Shown here one piece after another: positions 51,988 through 63,004 of a DNA stretch of 64,000 nt. The notes under the pieces were generated by a model. That model ran no database searches and was not told where the DNA came from. It saw only the letters and a program-made list of their open reading frames with translations. Position numbers and translations under genes: made by a program. This DNA is from Ahaetulla prasina (Eukaryota; Chordata; Lepidosauria; Squamata; Colubridae). The stretch is from contig NC_080543.1 of NCBI RefSeq assembly GCF_028640845.1, positions 13,797,858 through 13,861,857 of the forward strand, written 5' to 3'. Position 1 is the stretch's first letter; each line of letters opens with the position of its first letter.

Positions 51988-52043
51988 CACTAGACCAAAC
52001 CCTCTCTGGAATTCTGGTGTATGCAAATATTGCTCTAAAAAAC

Positions 52044-52505
52044 ATTTATTTATTTATTTATTTATTTATTTATTCGAATTTTTATACCGCCCTATCTCCC
52101 GAAGGACTCAGGGCGGTTCACAGCCAGATAAAAACATGCAAATAATGCAGGTAAAAACAACAATTAAAAAACTTATTAATTAGGCCAAATTAAAAATATC
52201 ACTAGAATAAAATAATATAAAACCCCATTAAAAACTAAATTTAAAAACTAAAACCCTAGGCTAGCCCTGCGCAAATAAATAGATGTGTCTTAAGCTCGCG
52301 GTGGAAGGTTCGGAGGTCAGGAAGTTGACGAAGCCCTGGGGGAAGCTCGTTCCAGAGGGTTGGAGCCCCCACAGAGAAAGCCCTTCCTCTGGGTGTCGCC
52401 AGTCGGCACTGCCTGGCGGACGGCACCCTAAGGAGTCCCACTCTGTGAGAGCGTACGGGTCGGTGGGAGGCGATCGGTGGCAGTAGGCGGTCCCGTAAAT
52501 AACTG
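52044..52505 (-). mobile_element. L2-like LINE 3' end with ATTT tail
   Basis: ATTT tail (52044-52075), then TTTTTATACCGCCCTATCTC on the plus strand. The coding end is at 52256-52500 in the minus frame. The last L2 copy in the window. Confidence 0.87.
52256..52504 (-). pseudogene. L2-type ORF C-terminus, fragment
   Basis: RPVRSHRVGLLRVPSARQ, GRAFSVGAPTLWNELPPGLR, FHRELKTHLFICAGLA and stop. It is shorter than 36131, starting in the middle of the same domain. Confidence 0.8.
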
Positions 52506-53164
52506 CCAGGCATGGGTTTAAAACAGGAATCAGAATAGCACAGTTCATTCAAATGGATTCAGTTATAGCATAAACAACTAGCAAATTGAGTCTTCATCTA
52601 TCAAGCTGAGTCTAGCATCTATCATTCTCTGCTCAGAAATGCATGCTAGAAGCATCTATTTTAGACCGATATATCCATGATCCATTATATATATTTGGGG
52701 GAAATAGTGTGTTCTCGGTTGTTGATTATGGAGGGTTGCAATTCTTTAGGCAGATGACTATGTTTTCCCATTACTCTCAGTTTTGCATATCCGGGGTTGA
52801 TAAAATTTAAACTAGACTTCATTATCTGCAGTAAAGCTTTTCTCATATCTGCATTTTGGGGCACATTATTCTTTCTTGAGGGAGACTTTTGAGAGGATTG
52901 TGTGTATTTATTTCACACATGTGAAAAATGGCAGATGGGCTTCTAGCATATGAGTACAGTTACTCTTTTCAAGGTCTCAGTATCCAGTTTTGATATCTGC
53001 ACTTGTTAGGCTGGAAGCAACCTCTATAAATATGAAGACCACGTGTGTCAAAGAAAATTGTGAAAGTTTGCATAGTATGGAAAATTTCCAGCCATACTAG
53101 AAGCGCTAGAAGCAGAATAGATTTCACGTGATTTACACCTTCTGGGCTCTTTGACATCTTCTCT
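52506..53164. other. No recognised feature
   Basis: Single-copy-looking, AT-rich sequence. Confidence 0.4.
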
Positions 53165-53390
53165 TTTTTCATTAGTACGTTTTTATTAGGTTATAAAGTA
53201 ATATAAAATGCAAAATGCAAAAGTAAATGAAAGAGCAGTGAGAGGGGAGGGGAAGGGGAGAGAGAAGTGAGGAAAGGTAGGGAAAAGAAAAAAAAAAGAA
53301 ACATTGACTTCCATCGCTCTCTGTTGCAGTAGAAAAGGGCATTAACATCAAGGCATAGTGTCATTTCTATTAAGATGAGGGCTGTTTGGA
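53165..53390 (-). repeat. L1-like 3' end repeat
   Basis: TTTTTATTAGGTTATAAAG, then a G/A-rich run and ACATTGACTTCCATCGC, CTGTTGCAGTAGAAAAGG, partner of 48290-48480. Read as a minus-strand L1-type 3'UTR. Confidence 0.55.
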
Positions 53391-53756
53391 AACTGAAACT
53401 GTATTTGCTATGTGAGCAACAAGGAAGGAGACAGCAAGGAGCGTGGGCGTGGCTTAGCTCTGCAGCTCTGAGTTTGTGCTGAGCTCTAAACTAGTCTGCT
53501 GCTGAAAACTAAAACTGAAACTCCTCTCCTCTGCTTGTGTTTTGCTTGTATTTACTACCACATTGGAAGACCTGTTTTTGCTGTTGTATATTTACTTCAT
53601 GTGTTATATTATATATAAAGAGAAGTTATTGAATCCTGCTGAATCAGTTACTTGTGTGTGCTTTCTGGATGTGATTGCTGCTGCAAACTCTGAGTCCTTG
53701 CAGCAAACAGCAAACAACCAGGTCAGCATCAGCACATTATTGCAGCCTGATTCAGC
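53391..53756. other. Possible old LTR fragment
   Basis: GTGGGCGTGGCTTAGCTCTG, then AGAGAAGTTATTGAATCCTG and GATGTGATTGCTGCTGC. The look of a U3-R-U5 region with a TATATAAAG box is suggestive but has no clean ends. Confidence 0.3.
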
Positions 53757-53952
53757 ATGAGCAGCTGATTTGCGGACGGATCGTCCTCCCGGAACACCCC
53801 CAATCAGCTGTTCCAGGCTTCAGGGATTGCCACAGACCATTGCCGCCTCCATGCCTCATGTTTTTGGCTACATTTGGTGTATAAGATGCACCCAAATTAT
53901 CACCCTCTTTTAGGGCGGAAAAAAGTGCATCTTATACTTCAAAAAATGTTTT
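53757..53952 (-). mobile_element. MITE fragment (TA-type)
   Basis: GCAGCTGATTTGCGGACGG and CCCGGAACACCCCCAATCAG are the complement of the 26625-26680 region of the MITE at 26306. GTGTATAAGATGCACCC and TGCATCTTATACTTCAAAAA follow. Only one terminus remains. Confidence 0.7.
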
Positions 53953-54064
53953 TGGAGTATTCCAAAATGGAGCATTCTTTTCTGCAACAAGCACGAAATT
54001 CAGAAGCGACTGCCATTTCAGCCAACTCCATCAACATCTGTATCCATTCTTCCATGGTAGGTAT

Positions 54065-54474
54065 CAGTGGTGAAATCCTCCGCGGATTGCCACCGGTTCG
54101 CTGCACACGCATGTGCAGTGCTTGCCAAAATCAAGCTGCGTGTGCATGCACAATACATGCCAAATGCGCACTTCGCGTGGAAAAAGGAGGCTTGGGAAAG
54201 TAAGTAGAACAGCAAGCGGGGGACAGCTGTGCCACATGATTTAGCTTGCTAGAAAGCAGGATTTCCACAGCGCAGCGCAGCTGATTGTCAGAAGTACTGG
54301 TTTGGATGAATCAGTAGCTTTTTTTAATGACCGGTTCACTCAAACCAGTAGCTTTTTAACTACCAGTTTGCTGAAACTGGTAGCTTTTTTTTAACTATGG
54401 GTTCGCTCGAACTGGTAGTTTTTATCACTACCGGTTCGCCTGAACCAGTACGAATCAGTAGCATTTCACCCTTG
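54065..54474 (+). mobile_element. hAT-type MITE, 410 bp
   Basis: CAGTGGTGAAATCCTCC and AGTAGCATTTCACCCTTG with a perfect 8-bp duplication GTAGGTAT (54057-54064, 54475-54482). The right half has three or four imperfect repeats with CCGGTTC.CTC.AAC and AGTAGCTTTTT. Confidence 0.93.
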
Positions 54475-54850
54475 GTAGGTATGAAGGTGTCTTTCCATTT
54501 TTGCATCTACAATAATCTTGCTGCTGTAAACATATGTAGTAATAAAGTTTCAAATATTTTCTCCAATTCTTTTCCCCTTAGTCCCAAAAGAAAAAAAAAA
54601 TCTAATTTCATTTCTATCTCCATTTTCAAAATTTTCTGTGTTAGAATGTGAATCATACTCCAAAATGTTTTTGCTTTTTCACATGTCCACCATAGATGAT
54701 AAAAAAATCTCTTTATTTTTATACTTCCAAAATTCATTTGAGATACATTTGTACATCTTTAGGTAGCATATCTAGTGTTAAGTACCAACAATACATCATT
54801 TTGCAAAAATTCTCTTTTAAATTATCTTCTTCCCAAAGAATGGCAGTGAA
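54475..54850 (-). mobile_element. L1 fragment (ORF2 C-terminal part)
   Basis: On the minus strand YHLWWTCEKAKTFW then LKMEIEMKLDFFFLLGL and LLLHMFTAARLL: the L1 ORF2 segment around the C-terminal His/Cys knuckle (HLWWTC). The frame is short and stops on both sides. It differs from the L1 at 1. Confidence 0.8.
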
Positions 54851-55558
54851 AGGCATTGCCAGAACATTTAGCTCAAATACTTCAGGTGTACACACTCATA
54901 TTTAACCAAGATAAATAATCAAGATACTAGGATGTTAGAGAATTTTCTTAACCACACTGCCCTCACTCTTTGCATTGTAAACTAATTTATGGATGGGAAA
55001 CAGTCCCTTCCTGGAGTGATTTTGCAATGCAGCGTTTAGCTCAAAACACATATTCATATTTTTGGTTAATTATTCTACTTCCATAACTGCAGTCCTCTTA
55101 ATGATATACAAATCCATTAATATGTATTATAAAGAAGGCCGTGCGATAGAAAAACAGCACCATAAGCAAGATAAAAATAATTGCAGCAATAAGACTAGCA
55201 ACATCGACAGCATAAAAATCAGAATAATAAAAGAACCCATAAAACTGGGATGATCCCAAAAAATATTAAAATGTTTTATAAATGGGTGGCAATTTGTAAA
55301 TAAATGACCATAATGGAGGCTCCAATTGACCTTCTCTAAATGCTTGTAATGTATGTGTTAGTAATAGATATATATTAGAGAGAATACATGCAAAACCTGT
55401 ACCAAAATAGGCCAAGACAGTCAAACAATTTAATTGTGGTGTAATTTTATAGTGTTTTGGAGCATAGAAAGGGGTACTGGATTTTATTTTCACAGTGATC
55501 AACCAGATAATATTGGGATGTTCATGAGCAGGAGATTGAGGAATGACCTTCCATCAAC
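54851..55558. other. No recognised feature
   Basis: AT-rich sequence, perhaps extending the L1 on the left. I see no clear match. Confidence 0.35.
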
Positions 55559-55778
55559 CTGAGCCATGGTGGCACAGAGGTTACAATGCAGTATTGCCAG
55601 CTAATTCTGTCAACTGCCAGCAGTTCAATTCTGACCAGCTCAAGATTGATTCAGCCTTCCAAGGTCAATAAAATGAGGGCCCAGATTGTTAGGGGCAGTA
55701 TGCTGACAGTATAAACTGGTTAGAAAGGACTGTAAAGCACTAAGAAGCGGTATATAAGTCTAATTGCTATTGCTATTC
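55559..55778 (+). mobile_element. MIR-like SINE
   Basis: GAGCCATGGTGGCACAGAGG head, CAATTCTGACCAGCTCAAGA, AATAAAATGAGGGCCCAGAT and the TAAGTCTAATTGCTATTGC tail. Confidence 0.85.
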
Positions 55779-55959
55779 TTCCATAGTTGTTCCCTTGTAA
55801 CTGGTATTGGGGTTTTTTGCTAACGCCACTCTAATGTAACACTCCAACTTCAACTAATAGCTCTTAGATAAGAACGGCTATTAGAATAAACATGAATTAT
55901 ATACAGAAGTGGAAAATCAGTACAAAAGCATTACCGAGAGAGAGCCAATCTAGAATGAA
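55779..55959. other. No recognised feature
   Basis: Short single-copy-looking stretch. Confidence 0.4.
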
Positions 55960-56585
55960 ATTTCCTGACAGTGAGAACTGTTAACTAGTGGAACGGCTTG
56001 TCTCCGAAAGTTTTGGGTGCTCCATCACTGGAGGTTTTTAAGAAGAGATTGGACAATCATTTCTCTGAAATGGTATAGGGTCTCCTGCTTGGGCAAGAGG
56101 TTGGACTACAACAGTGTCGGTGAACCTATGACACGTGTGCCGGGAGCGGCACGCGAAACCATCCTGCAAAGGGTGGGCAGCCTCACTGGCTCCTCTTCCA
56201 CGTTCCTGTGATCACATGCACATCGGTCAGCTGGCCGTCGTGTATGCAGGAGAGGCGGAACCCGGAAGAGTGGTGTTCCGGCAAACATGCGCAGGACGGC
56301 ACCTGACCTTCTGGTTGATGTTGCGCGCATGCACGATGGCCAGCTGTTTGTCAGGCATGCTTCCAGGCTGGAATCCGGGTGTTTGGGTGCTGGCTCGTGC
56401 ATGTGCGATGGACCGCCGCTCTTTTGGGTATCACCGCTCCCGCATGCAAAGGTCAGCAGGGAAGGGCATACCTTGCGGGGTGGTTTCACATCCCACTTCC
56501 GGCACATAGGCCGGCACGCAGGAACGTCAAAGGTTTGGCATCACGGGAAGATCTCCTAGGTCCCTTCCAACTCTGTTATTCTGTT
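55960..56585 (+). mobile_element. CR1 LINE 3' end, split by a hAT MITE
   Basis: Flanks 55960-56111 and 56547-56585 make one CR1 end: GTGGAACGGCTTGTCTCCGA and AGGTTTTTAAGAAGAGATTG in the ORF end, TTGGACTACA, and later TCTCCTAGGTCCCTTCC and CTCTGTTATTCTGTTA. Confidence 0.85.
56112..56546 (+). mobile_element. hAT-type MITE, 435 bp
   Basis: CAGTGTCGGTGAACCTATGA and AAAGGTTTGGCATCACGG. Sister of the 8051 copy over its full length. It lies at the CR1 motif GACTAGAA; the left 8-mer is GACTACAA, but the right 8-mer is not intact. Confidence 0.82.
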
Positions 56586-57335
56586 ACTTGGTTATTTTAG
56601 TGCATTGGTCCTATCGGGAGAATAAGGAAAAATTGCCCAAGAGATACTATATAAAGATAGAATGGATAGACTGAAAAGAATGGAAAGAGTCAGAAGATCT
56701 TTGTTGGCTATAGTTCCTTAACAAGGGAGGTGAAGTTTAAAGGACAAAAGGAAGGGATGAGTTGATATATGGAGGCGGTATTGATGCAGACTGGATATCT
56801 TTTCTTTTTCTCATCTTCCACCTCGAATCTCTTTCTCTGGCTATGTCACACTCCTGCTTTGCACTCTGCATAACGTTGCTGACCTTGAAAACGACTAGCA
56901 CGATGACTACGGGGATACGTTGAAAAAATAATAGTCCAAGATTATGAAAGGTGTCAAAAGGGGACCTGTGGGTATGTGTGTGTAATGCACCGAGTCATTT
57001 TGCCGATCTCTATGACATGTTCTCAAACACTTGGCAATGACTACTAGTAAAAAGCAATTTGATGTTAAGGCATCAGGGTGGCTACAGAAATAAAAGAGCA
57101 GATGAAAACAGCAATATGAGAAGAGGCACAGAAATCCATCTAAGATTACTGTTATTTTAGAGTCTATTGAATGAATTGCTTCTACATTTATCGAAGATAG
57201 ATAAGGTGTATTGCCCATTCCACCAAGCAGCCACCTTAAAAAATATTGCTGGGGATGCAGTAAGGAGAATTTTGCTGCAGGTTTTCTTCTAAATGCAAAC
57301 ACTCATTAGGGTGTTAAAGTTTCCATTCCATAGAT
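56586..57335. other. No recognised feature
   Basis: Single-copy-looking sequence. Short frames only. Confidence 0.4.
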
Positions 57336-58260
57336 GATGGATGGATAAGATGGATGGATGGATGGATGGATGGATGGATGGATGGATGGATGGATGGATG
57401 GATAGGTAGGAAGATAGATAGATAGATGATAGATGACAGACAGATAGATAGATGATAGATGGATAAGATGGATGGATGGATAGATGGATGGATAAATAGA
57501 AAGACAGACAGACAGATAGACAGATAGACAGATATGGATAGAAATAGATAGCAAGATAGCTAGATAGCTAAATAGATAGATAAATGGATAGATGCATACA
57601 TACATACATACATACATACATACATACTGTTCTGTTTCCCTCTCCAATACTCCCAACAAAAAGTCAGTCAAAGGCCTTCTTTTCAAGTTTATTTACATTT
57701 GGCTGGATTTCTTCTGGCACAGCAATGTTCTGGCCATGTCTACCCATGCGCCTGCTAAGTCTCTGGAGATAACTAGGAAATTATAGATAAGGCAAGAGTC
57801 ACTCACAAATATATTCTTCCCTCCATTGAAACAGTTTGCCCGCGCAAATTCACTGCTTTGTCCAAGACAAAAAGCCAGGAAGTTCCTCCTCCTGCTTTAT
57901 AGCCCCTGTGGGTGTCACTCCGTGACTCATCATTCTTTGACCTTGTCCCAACGCTTCCTCTGCTGCACGCGCCGGTCACGTCTGTGCAGTCTCGCATCAA
58001 GCCAAGATTGTTCTTGGGGCGTTGCCAAACCAGAAGAAGGCCCGGGAGAATCAGGCCTTGCCAGCCCCTCCTCCTCCTCCTGGGTGGGTGCCAGGGAGGG
58101 AGAGGCCCCAGGGGAAGCAGGCCTTGCCAGCTCCTCCTCCTCACTCTCTAAATCATCCTCCTCCAGGAATCTGAGCCCGGGAACCTGGGTCACAACACAT
58201 ACATTCATACATACAAACATACATACATGATTGATAGATGATAGATAGAAAGATGCAGAG
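57336..58260 (+). repeat. Tetranucleotide arrays (TGGA, TAGA, CATA), split by an LTR
   Basis: TGGA units (57345-57405), mixed GATA and TAGA units to about 57590, then CATA units (57594-57627). After the LTR the CATA units resume (58198-58225), then GATA (58230-58255). The long frames across it are artefacts of the repeat. Confidence 0.93.
57628..58197 (-). mobile_element. Solo LTR (LTR type C), 570 bp
   Basis: On the minus strand it starts TGTTGTGACCCAGG and ends GAAACAGAACA. The 5-bp duplication CATAC is perfect (57623-57627, 58198-58202) because it landed in a CATA repeat. The frame from base 2 reads FLEEDDLESEEEELARPASP and ends SWLDARLHRRDRRVQQRKR before a stop at about 57930. Confidence 0.93.
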
Positions 58261-58606
58261 ATAAATTATATGTAAGAAGAAATAATACCTATATGTACAG
58301 CAATCTAATGTATAACTATGTTAAAGAAGAAAGCAGTTACCATCCCAAAACTTTATAAATAACAATTACTGATTTTCTGTGCTTTGCCATCTAGAAAGGG
58401 TAGACTCACATATTATATTTAATATGTCAATCTCTTCTTTAAAACCTCCAGTGAAGGAGCACCCACAACTTCTGGAGGCAAGCCATTCCACTGAGTAATT
58501 GTTCTAGCAGTCAGGAAAGAGAAAGAAGAGAAGAGAAAGGGATGAAGAGGATGACTAGCAGCAAGAGGTACACCTGAAGACCTGAAAAGTCAAGTTGGGG
58601 ACAGGT
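58261..58606 (-). mobile_element. CR1 fragment and single-copy flanks
   Basis: 58436-58520 has AAACCTCCAGTGAAGGAGCA and CACAACTTCTGGAGGCAAGC, the complement of a CR1 ORF end, with neither tail nor upstream part. The rest is unassigned. Confidence 0.6.
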
Positions 58607-58830
58607 CAGGGGTGGGTTCTAATTTTTTTTACTACCGGTTCTGTGGGCGTGGCTTATTTTGTGAGTGTGGCTTGAGGTCGTGTGGCTTGAGTGTATCTTG
58701 ATGGTCACGTGACTGGGTAGGCGTGGCCAACTCAATGTCACTCACATCGAGGGGTACCTTGCCTGGCCACTCCCCTCCCAGCCATTCCTTGTCACACCCA
58801 GCCTCAACGTATCTATAGTTCTGCAAAAAT
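58607..58830. mobile_element. hAT-related MITE fragment
   Basis: CAGGGGTGGGTTCTAATTTT and ACTACCGGTTCTGTGGGCGT at one end match the 24143 family. The interior (GTGTGGCTTGAGGTCGTGTG) differs, and the other end is not seen. Confidence 0.55.
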
Positions 58831-58866
58831 GTTGTTCACCTTTTTTTCAACTTTATTATCTACATA

Positions 58867-58993
58867 CTATAGATCAGGGGTCTCCAACCTTGGCCTCTTT
58901 AAGATTTGTGGACTTCAACTCCCAGAATTCCTCAGCCAGCTTTGCTGTCTTAAAGTCTTAAGGTGGCCAAGGTTGGAGACCTCTGCTATAGAT
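58867..58993. mobile_element. Palindromic hAT MITE, 111 bp
   Basis: CAGGGGTCTCCAACCTTGGC and GGCCAAGGTTGGAGACCTCT(G) with a perfect 8-bp duplication CTATAGAT (58867-58874, 58986-58993). It is the same family as 41869. Confidence 0.95.
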
Positions 58994-60062
58994 GCACTTT
59001 CATGGACCACTGAAAGGAGGAAATGGCTCACATGCTTTGCCCAAGAGTGTGATAGGCAACAGGCTTTTAAGGGGCTGCTAGAAAGAGGGGGGGGAATGTA
59101 TGTTCCAAAGTACCAGAAGGCAAAACAAGAAGCAGTGGATGGAAACTGAACAAAGAGAGAAGCAACCTAAAATTAAGGAGAAACTTCTTGACAGTGTGAA
59201 TCTATATAGGTTTCAGTCATAATTTCACACATAAAATAGCCATTCATGTAATATAACCTGCATAATGTTCAAAACAGTCATTAGTATTATGGCTGATGTT
59301 TGACAGCAAGCCTAAAATCCCCATTCCCTCCCCACTCCAGGGGAAGGTTATTTCAAAATCCCCATTCCCTCCCTACCCCACTAATCTGTTCTGGGAAGGA
59401 ATCAAACTCCCCCCTCTTCATTTCCCAAATAAAATATTACTCATAAGAAAAGGATCCCTGATAATTAAGGAAAAATCAAGCTGCTAGCAAGGAACCTGCC
59501 TGGAATTCCACATTCCTGCCAGCTGCATAAAGGAAGCTTTGTAAGCAGAAAACAGCTACAGGTGCTTAGAGATCATAGAAAGTGGAAGCCGGAAGTTCGG
59601 CTCCATTTACAAGCAGGCAGAAAACTCATTCAAGACAGGATATTTCACAATGGAAATCACCCAAACCTTTTTAGAAACACAAAGCCTATGTTGCACAAAC
59701 CCCAAAACTTCAAAAACATAGAACCATATAAGAATTCCTCCTCTTATCCAATTTGTTGTTCAGCTGACCCAGAAATGAGCTGCTTCTGCAAGTAGCCTTC
59801 TCCTTCCAGCCGCTCTGTCAATTTAAAGTGGCAGCATTTTTTTTCTCCCCACCTTCTTCTTTGCCAAGCGATCTTCTGGCTGAGAAGCGAGTCCTGATTT
59901 TTTTCATTCTAGCCGATCAGTTGGGAGGCTTCTTGGCTTCTCAATTTAAAGCAACGGTGTCTTGGGTTTTTTTTTCTCTTCTTTGTCAAGTGAGCCCTGA
60001 GTTTTTTCCAATCAGCTGGGACTTGGGAGGCAGCAATAGATTGGGGACGGGGCCAGGCAGAG
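58994..60062 (+). other. CR1 remnant and low-copy sequence
   Basis: 59050-59198 reads CR1 on the plus strand (CCAGAAGGCAAAACAAGAAG, then AAACTTCTTGACAGTGTGAA). 59300-59400 and 60040-60120 hold pieces (CCATTCCCTCCCCACTCCAG; GAACTACTCAAAATATTTAC) of the 24143-type hAT element, so an enlarged copy may span this part. Confidence 0.45.
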
Positions 60063-60125
60063 GTGGCATTTACCAGTTCTCCGAACTACTCAAAATATTT
60101 ACTACCAAACTACTCAAAATGTTTA

Positions 60126-60443
60126 CTACCTGGAGAAAATCTATCTATGTGCACCTCTATAACTGTCTGGTTCGGTTCTGCAACCCAACAAGAAAGACAC
60201 AGTCTTCAGAAGATAATTAGAACTGCAGAAAAAATAATTGCTACCAACCTGCCTTCCTTTGAGGACCTGTATACTGCACGAATCAAGAAGAGGGCCGTGA
60301 AAATATTTACAGACCCCTCACATCCAGGACATAAACTGTTTCAACTCCTACCTTCAAAACGACGCTACAGAGCACTGCACACCAGAACAACTAGACACAA
60401 GAACAGTTTTTTCCCGAAGGCCATCACTCTGCTAAACAAATAA
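60126..60443 (+). pseudogene. CR1/L3-type ORF C-terminus, fragment
   Basis: After the truncated start it reads ITVWFGSATQQERHSLQKI, TAEKIIATNLPSFEDLYTAR, DPSHPGHKLFQLLPSKRRY and TRHKNSFFPKAITLLNK, then TAA. This is the conserved domain that follows the RT in Rex1/CR1-type elements. The join to the upstream hAT-like sequence is not original, so codons before about 60138 are not the LINE. Confidence 0.85.
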
Positions 60444-60732
60444 TTCCCTCAACACTGTCAAACTATTTACTAAATCTGCACTACTATTAATCTTCTCATC
60501 GTTCCCATCACCAATCTCTTTCCACTTATGACTGTATGACTGTAACTTTGTTGCTGGCAATCCTTATGATTTATATTGAGGTATTGACCATCATTTGTGT
60601 TGTAAATGTTGTACCTTGATGAACGTATCTTTTCCTTTATGTACACTGACAGCATATGCACCAAAGGCACAAATTCCTTGTGTGTCCAATCACACATGGC
60701 CAATAAAAAATTCTATTCTATTCTATTCTATT
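60126..60732 (+). mobile_element. CR1/L3-type LINE 3' end with ATTCT tail
   Basis: 5'-truncated element with an ORF end (to 60443), a 3'UTR with CTTATGACTGTATGACTG and TCCTTGTGTGTCCAATCAC, and then AATAAAAAATTCTATTCTAT. The same 3'UTR is used at 34402 and 41083. The pairing of this LINE family with AATAG/ATTCT tails is known in snakes. Confidence 0.9.
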
Positions 60733-61016
60733 AAGAGTCAGCCTATTTTTGTTAAGAGTTCACATTGGCTTGGTGGTACATAATCAAGCAATTATCTTTT
60801 TTGAAGCCATGGTGGTTCAGTGTTTAGAATGCGGTATTGCAGGCTGGAATTCAGTCCTGACCGGCTCAAGGTTGACTCCGTCTTCCATCCTTCCGAGGTC
60901 AATAAAATGTGGACCCTGATTGATGGGGGCAAAATGCTGACTCTGTAAACTGCTTAGAGAGAGGGCTGGAAAGCACTGTGAAGCAGTGTATAAGTCTAAG
61001 TGCTATTGCTATCGAC
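60733..61016 (+). mobile_element. MIR-like SINE
   Basis: AGCCATGGTGGTTCAGTGTT head (60806), CAGTCCTGACCGGCTCAAGG, GATTGATGGGGGCAAAATG and the AAGTCTAAGTGCTATTGC tail at 61010. The part before 60806 is single-copy. Confidence 0.82.
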
Positions 61017-61072
61017 CTTTCAGTGCAGCGCAGTATGTATTGGGACTTTTCTGTTGGTTAATTACTTTGATA

Positions 61073-61446
<374 letters not shown>

Positions 61447-62305
61447 TCCTGAGGCCAGCTAGCGTAAGAGTAACTTGCATTTTGCAACCCGTCAGATCGA
61501 AAGGCTGCTTCACCTTTCCAAATGAAACTTTGTGTTCCTGCATCTTCTCCTCGACCACAGAAAAGACTTTTACGCTACTTTCTCTATTTGTTTGCAGAGC
61601 TGACAAACACCACCCTTTAGGCTTCTGTATATTCAGCTTTGCTTCAATGTATTTTCCTCCACGGACTCGCGAATCTTGTGCTATATATTCACTTCTCAGC
61701 ATGGGGTGACTGAAGCTCTCATTAATATTAATTGGTGTTGTGTATTATTTAGGTTTATATATGAAATGACTTTCAGGCAACGACAGCTGTGGGGGTCTTT
61801 TGCAAATCTGCTAGGGCACACAACGGAGGTGGTTGTATGCACCCCCAGCAGTCTGTTTGTCGTTGTCCCCACTCCCCCACCCTCCCCCACCCCCCCATCT
61901 CAAGTATTCCAATATTGCATTGCTGAAATTAGGAGCAATTTTTCACAGCAGGAGTTTCATTTCCTTCCCATCTCCGATCAGGATGAGAGTAAAATGGTGG
62001 CACTGGGAAATAAGCCATTCCCATTTTCACCCTTAAGCCCTCCGACTTGAAACACATACAAACACACACATACCACTCAAATCGAGCTGGAAAATGGCTG
62101 CTTAAAGCGGGCGACAAAATGGCTGAATTTCAGCAGCGTACTTTTGACGTTTCTCCTGAGGGGTTTCGACAAGGCCTTCAGGATGGATGAAAGCAACTTT
62201 TGACTTTCCACACTGAATTTGGACGGTGAACTAACCCATTTCCTGGATTCCTCCAATACTGAAACATAAACTAACTAAACAGGCTGGGTTTACCCAACTT
62301 CTAGG
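61447..62305. other. No recognised feature
   Basis: Single-copy-looking sequence with a C-rich part near 61870-61890. Confidence 0.4.
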
Positions 62306-62712
62306 CAGAGGTGGGCTTCAAAAATTTTAGCAAGGGGCTCTCTGCCCAGTTGCTGGGTGGGCGTAGCCATGGTGGGTATGGCCTAGTCAGCCTCCTACAC
62401 CATGGGGGGTGTTTTTGCCCTCCCCAGGCTCCGGAGGCATTCCTCGAGCTTCTGGGAAGGTGAAAACAGCCTCCTCAGGCTCCAGAGGCAAACTTCCCAA
62501 ACTTCCAGTAGGCCTGTTTTTCATCCTCCCCGAGCCTCCGTGTGCACCCTGCACTTACCTACATCCAAAACAGGCCATGTGGGGACTCCAGGGAGGGGTG
62601 GGGTGGGCGGTGCCAGCCAGGAATGAAATTTGGGGGTTCTCTGAACTGCACAGGATCTTAGCTAGAGGTTCTCCCGAACCCCTGCAAACCCCCAGCAGCT
62701 CATCCTGCCTGT
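62306..62712. mobile_element. hAT-related MITE, about 407 bp
   Basis: CAGAGGTGGGCTTCAAAAAT at the left, with GGTTCTCTGAACTGCACAGG and GGTTCTCCCGAACCC in the right half. The interior has repeated TCCGGAGGC...CTTCTGGGAAGG-type blocks. The duplication is unclear. Confidence 0.6.
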
Positions 62713-62794
62713 AGGGTACAAGACACAAAACAAAATCTAAGCAATATTAACCTTCACCTAGGTTTACATATACTAGGTGTTTCATTGGCCTGAC
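62713..62794. other. No recognised feature
   Basis: Short unassigned stretch. Confidence 0.3.
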
Positions 62795-63004
62795 AGCAGT
62801 ATATACCACTTCATAATATTTTACAGCCCACTCTAAGCAGTTTATAAAATCAGCATTTGGCCCCCAACAATCTGGGTCCTCATTTTACCCACCTAAGAAG
62901 GATGGAAGGCTGAGTCAACCTTGAGCCGGTCAGGATCGAATTGCTGACAGTCGGAAGAATTAGCCTGCAGTAGGGCATCCTAACCACTGTGCCACCACAG
63001 CTTT
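62795..63004 (-). mobile_element. MIR-like SINE
   Basis: Minus-strand copy: plus strand shows GTATATACCACTTCATAAT, CAACAATCTGGGTCCTCATT and TCCTAACCACTGTGCCACCA at the head end. Confidence 0.85.

Larger units (their letters stand above)
51097..52005 (-). mobile_element. tRNA-derived SINE, split by an LTR and a hAT element
   Basis: Three pieces (51097-51264, 51831-51852 and 51988-52005) form one minus-strand SINE: AGTGACTGGCCCAAAGTCAC on the tail side, then CTTAACCACTAGACCA and AGACCAAACCCTCTC on the head side. Two younger elements lie between the pieces. Confidence 0.85.

Noticed and set aside
57306..57786. Repetitive frames over the TGGA/TAGA/CATA arrays
   Set aside because: Simple-repeat translation; no conserved domain.
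61676..62050. A 124-codon frame with a Pro-rich run
   Set aside because: The Pro run comes from a C-rich low-complexity stretch; no other evidence of coding.
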